DNA of 64,000 bases. Source: Trichinella spiralis (taxonomy: Eukaryota; Nematoda; Enoplea; Trichinellida; Trichinellidae). Positions within the stretch are counted from its first letter, which is position 1. Each line of letters starts with the position of its first letter. A model generated the notes under the pieces. The model ran no database searches and was not told where the DNA came from. It saw only the letters and a list, made by a program, of their open reading frames with translations. Shown here in pieces: positions 50,771-60,449 of this stretch. The stretch lies in the NCBI GenBank assembly GCA_000181795.3, contig CM012954.1:12637871-12701870 (forward strand). Reading direction: 5' to 3'. The translations under genes were made by a program, and so were the position numbers.

Positions 50771-53700
50771 ATGATCAGACCGGATGAGAAATTGTTGGAA
50801 AATTGGAAAAATCAAACCACATCTTCGATCAAATCGATCGAAGATCGGCTTCTGTTAGACGAAGTTGGTGTGGAAGTGAACACTGGAATTTTGTACAACA
50901 CCAATTTGACCGCTTTCAGTGTCCAGCAGCAGCGTGTTCGACTGCCCATATACAAGGTGATATGCGATTTATTATTTGCATTTTGTTCGTTCGCTTACTG
51001 CTATTCGGGTTCTTTTTCACAACAATATGCTAAATTATGCTTCTTATCGCTTTTGTTGCAGAACAGAGATGTCATACTGTATTTAATTGAAAAATATCAA
51101 ACGTTGATCATTTTTGGCGAGACTGGTTGCGGTAAGAGTACACAAATTCCACAAGTACTGTCGATTGATAATTTTTTACCGCTTACATTGTCGTTACAGT
51201 TAAGTCTCTTTTTATCAAATTTTAGTATTTGCTCGAAGCAGGCTGGGCAGAGAAGCAGAAAATTTGTGTTTCTGAACCCCGTCGTGTTGCCGCTGTGACG
51301 GTAAAACAGAAATGAAAATTTGTCTTTTATTATTATTTTTTTATGAATATTTTCAATAATTATAATAATAATTATGCCCATTTGAATTGTGGAATAGCTT
51401 GCAACGAGAGTAGCTGAAGAGCGGGCTTCGATTCTGGGACACGAAGTTGGCTATGTAGTGCGTTTCGATGACTTCACTCAGTCGGATAAAACACGTATCA
51501 AGGTAAATTGGATTTTCAAATTTATTTTCTAAGTTTTATTTTAAAAAATTCATTTTACACTGCTAGATGAAAATTTGAAATTCCAAAAGATCATTTCTGT
51601 ATGTGCCTTTCATTATAATGTAATGTATACTTTTTCAATTTTACTTTACAATTGTATAAATGATTATTTTAGATGGACGATTTATTTATTTATTTATTTA
51701 TTTATTGTACTGAAAGTTATCTCTTGTTTTCAACAGTAAATACACTGAGTAAAATATATTACTTTTAGTTTATGACTGATGGTATTCTCGTGCGGGAAAT
51801 AATGAAAGATCCTTTGTTAAATCAGTTCAGGTACAGCTTTGACGTCTTTCATTTACAGTATTATTTGAAAATTAAGTGAACATGTCTGTTTTCTAGTGTT
51901 GTCATAGTGGACGAAGCGCATGAACGAAACATCAACACAGATATCACCCTTGGATTGTTGCGTAAAGTAAGCAGTTAATTATTTATTAAGTGACAATTTA
52001 TTACAATAACTCTTATTAGTAACGGCACGATTCAAGTATACATGATATGATATGATTTGCTTAAGACTTAATAATTAAATCTTTAAGATTTGCAGATATA
52101 ATTTACTTACTTTTTGTCATTTATTATTGCAGATAATTGCAAAACGACCTGAATTACGCTTGATTATTTCTTCTGCAACTTTGGATGCAAAAGAGTTTCA
52201 CAACTTCTTCAATATAAATGATTCTGATGACCCAAGCCGTAACACTTCTTTCATATTGTCTGTAGAAGGTCGAACTTGCCCTGTTGACGTATTTCACTTA
52301 AAACGGTATAAAAGAATTCTTATTTAAACGACTTACTGAAACAGTAGGCGATTTTTGCAGCCCAATTCCGGACTACGTCAAAGCATCCGTTATTACAGCA
52401 ATTAATATACATCGAACAGAGCCACCAGGTGGAGATATTTTGATATTTTTAACTGGCCAAGATGAAGTAGTCAACTGTTGCGACATGCTGAAGTATATAT
52501 ATATATATGTGGCAAGGGTATTTTTAAAAATTGCATAGTTATTGCTTTTCTGTTGCAGGGAAGAGAGTAAAAAGTTGAAAGGATACGATCGACTTTGGAT
52601 TGTGCCCATTTACGGTGCGCTGCCGTTTAAAGAGCAGGTTTTTCATACTACTATACATTGCGTTGGATTTATGCAGTCGACTCATCAGTTGTTTGTTAAT
52701 TGATCTAGATCAAAGTGTTCGATTCTTCCCCTTCAGGAACACGAAAAGTTACCGTTGCTACTAACATTGCTGAAGCATCCATTACTATTCCTGGCGTTGT
52801 TTATGGTTTGTTCGTTAGCATAATTTAATTTTCAGTAATTTTTTGAAAACTTATTTCAGTTATCGACTGTGGTTTTGTGAAAATGCGAGCACTGCATCCG
52901 GATACTGGCATCGAATCGCTGATGATTGTGCCCATTTCACAGGCATCAGCTCAGCAGAGGTCTGGTCGCGCTGGTCGCATCCGTCCTGGTAAAGCATTCA
53001 GACTTTACCCAGGTATGTTGAACTGCTGAGTACTTATTAATAGATGTAATGTTTGTTAATGATTATTATTATTATTGTTGTTGTTGTTGCTGCTGATGTA
53101 GAATCTGAATTCGATAAGCTGCGTGCATTTACCGTTCCCGAGATTCAGAGAATTCATTTGGCACCTGCTTTGTTGCAGCTAAAAGCGTTGGGCATTAACA
53201 ACGTGCTTCGTTTCCATTATTTATCGGTAAAGTAAATTGTGTTTTTTTTTACAAATTTTTCATTTCATTTTCACTCATACCTACAGAGACCCCCAGCGAT
53301 GTCAATGAGTCGAGGCTTAGAATTACTTTTAGCACTTGGTGGTAAGTTCAGTTTGTAATTTAATTGTTTTACAATTACCAATCACATTGTCAATTTACAT
53401 GGCTGTCATGTGTTTTTGTACGCTTTAGCAATAGATGAAGATGGAAAATTGACTTCTCCGTTAGGTGTACAAATGGCTGAACTTCCACTGCCCCCTATGC
53501 ACGCCAAAGCTCTTTTAGTATCTGGTCTGCTTAAAGCACTTGAACAAGTTGGATTTTATTTTATTTTATTATTTATGAATTTTCTTTTTCAAGGCTCGTT
53601 GCACTGTAGTGAAGAGCTGTTGAGCATCATGGCAATGCTTCAGGTGCAAGATATATTTTTATCTCCATTTGGAAGCAAACACAAAGCGGTATTATTTATA

Positions 53701-54644
53701 ATAGATTATTTTTTCTTTCATTATTTGACAATTGACAATTTTATTCCTGTTGCAGGAAATAATGAAAAGAAAATTTTCAGTAGAAGATGGCGATCATTTA
53801 ACAATGCTGAATGTTTACACTTGTTTTACGGAAGTTAGATTGTTGAAGAATAGAGAATAAATTGCAAATGGGAAAAAAGATTGATTGATTATTTTGCATT
53901 TTATTAAGGCAGGAAAAACTCAGCGATGGTGTGCAGAGCATTATGTGAATTATAAAGGTCTGTGCCGTGCAACGGAAATTCGAGCTCAGCTGTTGACTTT
54001 CCTTCGTCGATTCAAGATTCCCATCGTCAGTTGTTTTGGTACTGTCGAATGTGTCAGCTGTTTCTGTTGTTGGTCATTTATTGTCAAATTTCAGGGCGAC
54101 TGGACGCTATTGATCGCATCAAGCAAGCTTTGGTGTCAGGATTTTTCAGCTGCGCCGCCAAACTTGATCACACGGGTACATACAGAACGATTCGAGAAAA
54201 TTTTCCACTAAAAATTTCCAAAGGGTCAGCGCTGATGTATCGAAATGAATATCCCAAATGGTATATATACTTGGATTTGTATTCGTACAGTTGTACAGGA
54301 TTATCATTAATTGCAAATTTGTTTCAAGGATCATATTCAATGAAGTCATGCAAGATTCTATGCGCGATATTACAGCAATCGATCCGGAATGGCTGTATGA
54401 ATTGGCTCCACATTTTTACGAATATGGAACGGCAAGTTTCAAAATTTTTTCATTTTTACATAACTGCTAATACTTCATTACATTGTGATTATATTTTCAC
54501 GTGAATTGCATTCTGCTGAAATTTTTTTATATTCTTGTTTTATTAAAAGAAAAACATTTTTTACAGGCTAATGAAGTACTGAACAAGAGGATGAAAGTTA
54601 TTAAAACAGAAGTTGGCAGTTTGGAAACTGCTAATGATAAATGA
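50771..54644 (+). CDS. dhx-35: DHX35, DEAH-box RNA helicase
   Basis: ATP-dependent RNA helicase found with spliceosomal C complexes. Exons: 50771-50956, 51062-51154, 51226-51300, 51398-51502, 51769-51830, 51897-51966, 52133-52305, 52361-52492, 52559-52637, 52709-52805, 52860-53012, 53102-53226, 53287-53341, 53429-53524, 53594-53688, 53756-53833, 53909-54029, 54095-54260, 54329-54431, 54567-54644. Product 713 residues (human 703). Motifs in order: GETGCGKST (residues 81-89), [14 protein letters not shown] (179-182), [26 protein letters not shown] and [17 protein letters not shown]. The C-terminal HA2/OB region follows, with [33 protein letters not shown] and WIIFNEV. The intron after 54431 begins with GC (ACG|GCAAGT); any GT choice there gives a stop. 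The intron at 53525-53593 is 69 bases, in-frame and open, with a weak donor (GTCTGC). AATAAA at 54845-54850. Confidence 0.94.
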
Positions 54645-56506
54645 AAAGCCAGTGTTATTGATGCACATCAATTTACCTCAACACGTACGTTTACTTTTCT
54701 GTTAAATTTCTTGTTAATTGTGCTAATTTTACTTATTAAGAAAAAATGCTTCTTTTTCTACAGTTATTCTGTAAATTGAACTCTGAAAAAATTAATGCTT
54801 GTTAAGCATATACCTGAGAAATTTGAAAATTATTAAAAATCTATAATAAAATTTCATTTAAAACTTTTCTTCAACCATTTCGAAATTCTAGGTAAATAAT
54901 AACAGCTGATCGTAAACCGATTGAGCAGAAAGGTCCAAATGGAATTTCAAAAAATGTTTCGTTCAAATATTCCTTTACTATTATTGGTAATCAGCCAACT
55001 AGATGACTACGGTTTTGTAATAAATTAGCAGTTTTACGAAGCTGATTTAGCCAAAGTCAGCGATCCTTCTATCGGTATGTTTACAAATGTTCGAATCATG
55101 CATGATAATTTTCAAATGCCATGCTAGCTCAATGCCTCAATTTACGCCAGGCAAACAAATGTGCATTTCCAGGTCAACAAAGTAACTTTATGATAATTTG
55201 AAAATGAACGATGATGTCGATAGTATTCTACTGAAAGCATTTTGTGCCCTTTCAAATCCAGAAGCGATTTTCTATACATAACATAAAGATCTCTTAATTA
55301 TGACCAGGCGATTACTGTATAAACATTCTCTCGCTAATATAGAAAACTCCCTACCAAGCCGGGTAATTTTCTCATTTTTGGTGCTCCGATTCAACAAGTA
55401 CGTTGTGGGGTGGTACCCAATTAAGGAAATACCAATGAAGTGAAGATAAAAGCTGTAACGCGCTTTTGCAAGCATAATTTAAGAATTCTTATATTTGAGC
55501 AATTTTTTTAAATCAAAGGGATAATTTTAAATGCGCTTTCACTGTTTATGAAGCATCTGGTTCATTCAATTGGAAATTATTGAATTTAATTTCCATCATG
55601 ATCCATCCATTATGATAACATATTTGCATTACATTACGTTCTTGTTAATGTGGAATCTGATCGTCTTGAATTCTTTATTTCGTGAAATTTTATGGTGTAT
55701 TTGGACTTTTTCATTCAACACGTTTTCTGTCAAATGCCTCTTTGATTTCTTTTTATGTTTTTTTTTCATTAGTGAAATTTTCGTATTCTGCTTTTTATAT
55801 TTTTTTTCACTTAATTACATTCCCCAAATTTACATTCGACAGGTACAATGATAATAATAATATGGCCTAGTTGAAGTTATATGTTCTAGTTCTTTTTATG
55901 ACTTAAGGTTAACGGATGGATGTTCACATGAGTTTAGTCAAAATTAATTTCATATGTATGTAATTCATAATGTAAATAAGGACGCAACTTTCGCTACTTG
56001 ACAGTGTTAATTAGATTAAAGTTACTGCACTTAATTACTGACAGAAAATTTGGTTCTTATACCAGAGGCAAAGCCGTAAATGATTACATAAGAATAGAGC
56101 AGAATTTAATTTTAACTCTAACTTTAAAGTATTCTTCGAATGCATATGGAGAAAAGCAGTTTTTACTAATATTCAGGTTTAATGTTTCAATGGTTTCTTG
56201 TTGAAACGCGTTCGACAGGTATCTGCTTTTGAATTTATTTTAAAATTTCTCAAAAAAAGCAACTTTACATTTTCTGTCTTGGTATATTATGTCTTGCTAT
56301 GCATAATAGTGATTATGTTCGTTTTTCACAAAATCACATTACTACCCAAGACTAGAGCAGTGGCCACAATGAAGCAGTTGAATTGATAGTTTCAACTGTG
56401 CCGAAGTGTTCCTACATTTAATTGCTAATTCAAATTTCTCATTTCAATGCACATTTTACAGTAGTTGCTTGAAATATGGTTGACGTTGTTTTCATCATTT
56501 TTCAAG
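54645..56506. other. DHX35 3' region, repeat copy, missing 5' part of CYLD-like gene
   Basis: Contains the DHX35 poly(A) signal (54845-54850) and one copy of a dispersed repeat (about 55021-55400). The rest is AT-rich and has no exon I could assign. I searched the plus strand here for the CYLD catalytic-Cys box and did not find it. Confidence 0.5.
55021..55400. repeat. Dispersed repeat, copy A
   Basis: About 380 bases that align, in the same orientation, with about 61395-61740. Shared blocks include GAAGCTGATTT, AACTTTATGATAATTTGA, ATTCTAC-GAAAGCATT and CTCATTTTTG. Identity is moderate by eye (roughly 70-75 percent in the matching blocks), so the copies are old. No terminal repeats or coding capacity seen. 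Probably a relic of an interspersed element. Confidence 0.7.
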
Positions 56507-58199
56507 CTATCTTTTGCACTGTCGGAAAGATGTGGATGTGTTAAGCGTAAGCATGTTGTTGATGCACTGCGTTGCGACATCGTATACCCGTTGTGAAAGT
56601 GAGCAGTTTTGTTTGTGTTGTAAATATGCTTGTTGTTCAGTGATTTACTTTAAACAGGTATCAGTATGTACGTGCCGACCGTGTGAATGGAATTCCGGCG
56701 ACTGATTACAGAAATTGCTCCTGACATGAAAGGATTCATGGAGGAGGAGGAGGAGGAGCAGAAAGATGTAGAAGAATTTCTCAAAATACACTTTGGTCGT
56801 AGATGTCAAGTGGAGCCGGACATTAAACATTCGTGAGAATTTGTTATTGTTCCTTTGACTAAATCATTATTGACATGGATAAAACATTTTACTCTTTTCA
56901 GATCTAATGAAAGTAGCTATTTATTCCAGCTTATCTGCGGTGATCAGCAGCCGTCATCGCAAAGCTGCAAAACCGTAGTTAGCGTGCAACAATCATTATT
57001 GGAGCTGAATTTTTTTGATTTGAACATTTTATTAAAGAGGGTCTGTGAGGGTAAAGGACTACTGTTTATAAGTATGCGTTTGCTTTATATATTTCGATTT
57101 TCATGCTTTAGATTCACACTCGATTTATTCTTCAAATCCCTGGTTATTGTAAAGAACGTCTGTAACGTGGTGTTTTGCCATCATTGGAGCTGGACATATC
57201 CAGCATTTTGCTTTGTCGTGAGTGAATTTTGATAATGATTTTCAATTTTTGGCGTCAGTTTTCAATACAACGTTTACAAGGTTTGAGCAGTATATATTGA
57301 TAAGTTTCCAAAATGAATTTCTTACTTTCGAATTTGACAGCATACTACATTTTAATATTAACAGAAATTATTGTTGTAGAATGATTTTTTTATGATATAG
57401 TAGTATTTTTACTGTTATTATTAATGTAAATAGTATGATTTTTCTGAAAGCATTGTTTAACCAGTTTGTGAAGCGTATTTAATATATTTTGGAACATTAA
57501 AATTTTATTTTTTAGATCCACACGTGTGCTGGAAATGTTCATCTTTAGCTAATTTACAATGTCTAGAATGTTATTTGACAGAAACTCATTGGTTAAATGA
57601 AACATTTTTTTGCTTCAACTGCTTTCGAGAGGTATTAGAGATTTATAGTTGAAGTAGAGAATATGCTTTTTGAATATTTTTTTCAATCTTCTGGAAATAT
57701 AGTTTCATTGTGCTCTGAAGAGCGAACAGGATCATGCTGTTGTCACGCTGCCCAGCATAGATGTTCGATCACCGCCTAGTCCTGTGATTTTACAGCTAGC
57801 TGCTGTATTGTGCATCGAGAGTTCGCATTATGTTAGCTTTGTAAGAGTTGGGGACCGACCAGAATCGGATTGGATTTTTTTCGACAGCATGGCAGATAGA
57901 GAAGGTGATTTTTGTAAATAGATTCTGATGCTTTTTGTTTTTTACGTTTTCATATCCTATATCCAGTTAGTAATATTTATTGTATTATTGTTAATATCTT
58001 CTGTACAGGAGAAGAAACTGGATACAACGTTCCAGAAGTTCGCCTATTTTCTGACTTTAGCCGTTGGCTATCACCAGAAAATGTAGATCAATTGCATCGC
58101 AGCACAATTGATTCCAATGCTTGTGCACCGTTTGAAAGGCTTATAACAGACTGTTATTTGTGCTTTTACTACTGGGCAGATGGTTTGTTGTATTCATGA
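56507..58199 (+). pseudogene. CYLD-like deubiquitinase, 5'-incomplete, with two frame lesions
   Basis: Homologue of the C-terminal USP domain of CYLD, which removes Lys63- and Met1-linked ubiquitin in NF-kB and cilia pathways. Exons by splice signal: 56507-56592, 56658-56832, 56902-57040, 57112-57217, 57516-57631, 57703-57904, 58009-58199. Recognisable parts are ALRCDIVYPLYQYVRA, KDVEEFLKIHFGRRCQVEPD, LPSLELDISSILL, a zinc-ligand region (CWKCSSLANLQCLECY) and the catalytic-His region ESSHYVSFV with [10 protein letters not shown]. Two defects: exon 2 is one base too long (175 where phase needs 174), and the family frame resumes at ATGGAATTC after GTGTGA; exon 4 has an in-frame TAA (57163-57165). 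The catalytic-Cys box was not found upstream. It is either a decaying gene or a draft-sequence error in a live one. AATAAA at 58361-58366. Confidence 0.7.
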
Positions 58200-58386
58200 A
58201 ACATTTGCATTTAGCATTAATTTGTAATTAATGTTACCATTTATCATTTGCAAAAAATGAAATGAATAATGTATTTGAACTGTTATGTAGGTTTCATAAT
58301 CAAGATTTTTAGATGTCAAAGTGTTTTTTATTTTTCACTTCGTATACGATCTGATGGTAAAATAAATTCTAAAAATACAAATCATA
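58200..58386. terminator. Shared convergent poly(A) region (CYLD-like / CTNNBL1)
   Basis: 187 bases between two convergent stops. A plus-strand AATAAA at 58361-58366 and a minus-strand AATAAA at 58327-58332 sit so that each lies inside the other transcript. The 3' ends probably overlap by a few tens of bases. Confidence 0.6.
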
Positions 58387-60162
58387 CTATTCAGCTCGAG
58401 ACTTCATGCGATCCACTTGCTTGATGAGCGTTTCGACCAATGCTTTCTCTTCGCTTTTCGATTCTCCGTCTAGTCCAAGATTTTCTGCATATTCTTTGAG
58501 AACCTGTTGAATACTTTCCAAAAACAGCTGATGCAAGGCCAATAGCTTCATCGTTTGCTGTGCCAGGTTATTATCCCCTTTGACAAGTACCAGAGAGAAA
58601 ATGAAACCGATCGACTGTAATGTGGAAAGCCCATTTTCCAGCTTGTCCAAGTAAATCTTGTTATCGTCAGACGAACTGGTATGCGTTTTCTCGAAATCTC
58701 TCACACGCAACCAGTACTTCTTATGCAGCTTTGCGAGACGTTTCAATTTTTCGAAGTTTCTTTCAGAAAACTTTTTTATTACTCGCTCCTGTTGTGAAGA
58801 ATCGCAATACTTTAACAAGGAGCTCAAAATTGAACAGACATGCTCTTCTTGTTCTTCTATTGAAAAGTGTTTACGGATTCTGCGACTCACTGGACGCATG
58901 AAAAATGCAAAAATTGTACCCAAGCCACCTACTTCGACAAATTTGTTACAGTTTTCCTTCGAATCCGGACTCTTGGTCGCGTAATCCAATGCCCTCAATG
59001 CCCATCCTAGACCTGATTTGGACTTTCTAATGGATACTTTTTGAATTATACAACTGTCTATTTAAATAAGTAAAAACTGAAGTACTTACCGAAGCATCAT
59101 AAGCACCACTTGAAAGCCTTCACCTTCTCGAAATTTGTGCTTATTTGGGACATAAAGCAGAGAAAGGCATAAAGAAGAGAAAACGTTTAACATGCTTTGC
59201 TTTTTGCTCGCTAAGCAAGGATCTGGACGTCTATAGCCGGCAAGCAGTTCCAGCAAAATATCGATTCCATTGTTTTCATGTAAAACTTTTTTACATTCAC
59301 CACTATTTTCCATTAAAGTGTCAAGAAATTGACAACAGTATACTTTGTTTTCGTCATACGGAAGAATTTTCATTTTCAAACGATCTAGCACCCATTGGAC
59401 ATAGCCGCATTGAACGGCTTCATCGGCCGCGTTGGTAGTCTTCTCGATCATGTTCTGAATCACGGCCATTGTAGAATAAACTGCAATAGCTTCCAATGGA
59501 TTATCTTCATTCAATCTTTTCAAATTTGTAAGCAAACATTGCGGCGCCTGAGCATCCATCAAAGCATCAACCAAAATTGAAAGATTCGGTGATTCAGGTA
59601 TGATTTCGGTCATTTCCTAAAATAAATTTCATGCCTGTAGTTAAGCAAGAAGAATAGAAAGAATATATTAAAATTCTGTATACGTAAAACAGATCAGCTA
59701 CTGCAACACCAATGTCGGAATTTGGATGCAATAGAAGCTGACACAGACTGGATACAGTGTTCAGGCGAACAAAAAGTGCATAGAAGTGAGGTGCATCAGA
59801 CAATAATTGAAGTTCTCCTATTGCCACGTTCAATTCCATATCACTATCCGTTAATTTAGTCGGATCATCAGGGTATTTGATTCGCATTTCTTGATTTTTA
59901 GCTGCCATTTTTTCAAAATTGAAAATCAGTCGTCTCACATAAGATTCACTCAGCGGTTCCAATAATCCGTCTCCAACAGTTTCATATGAATGATCGAGAC
60001 GCCGACGGTTGCTTTCTCCATTTTCTTCATCTACATTTCTACCCTCGCTAGTCGAATTAATACTCTGCTTTACAGAAAAAATAATATCAAAAGTTACATT
60101 TAAATCGGTGGTATGTTATTTCTTACCGACTGTAAACTTTCATTGACGTTAATTGCAGACAT
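58387..60162 (-). CDS. CTNNBL1, beta-catenin-like armadillo protein of the spliceosome
   Basis: Armadillo-repeat protein bound to the Prp19-CDC5L spliceosomal complex through nuclear localisation signals. Exons on the minus strand: 60162-60127, 60067-59684, 59616-59090 and 59026-58387. Phases close to 528 residues (human 563). Conserved stretches are EPLSESYVRRLIFNFEKMAA, KNQEMRIKYPDDPTKL, QCGYVQWVLDRLK, DENKVYCCQFLDTLM, LHENNGIDILLELLAGYRR, FREGEGFQVVLMMLR, NKFVEVGGLGTIFAFFM, EEHVCSILSSLL and KEYAENLGLDG. The human acidic, basic N terminus is mostly absent. An acceptor (TTCTTTTAG) ends nine bases before the ATG at 60162. An upstream GC-rich frame (60449-60417) could splice into it in frame and add 14 residues. 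Minus-strand AATAAA at 58327-58332. Confidence 0.92.
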
Positions 60163-60332
60163 CGTGTTTATCTAAAAGAACAAAAACAATCTTTACCGAA
60201 GAATGAAATGCATAACAAGTAAGAGAAAAATTCTTCATAAGACGTTCAGAAAGACGCAGCAAAACACAACTTAATGAGGGAACATTTAAAATTTAGCACT
60301 AAAGCGAAGAGATAAAAGAGTTGCACAGTTTC

Positions 60333-60449
60333 TCAGTATAACGCATTCTCCGTCACAGTAGGCGACTCAGCCTCCGCCTTATTGTTCTCGTCCGGGCCGT
60401 CACCGTCTGCGTTGACCTTACGGCCGCCCATTTTCCTTGAGGAAGACAT
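60333..60449 (-). other. GC-rich 38-codon open frame upstream of CTNNBL1
   Basis: ATG at 60449-60447 opens 38 codons ending at TGA 60335-60333. It begins MSSSRKMGGRK and is then rich in Asp, Glu, Asn and Ala, in a GC-rich block inside an AT-rich region. If the weak donor AAG|GTCAAC at 60416 is used, the first 11 codons join the CTNNBL1 acceptor in frame (adding INT before the MSAINV start). It could be an alternative CTNNBL1 first exon, an upstream ORF or a separate small protein. I recognise no family. Confidence 0.35.
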
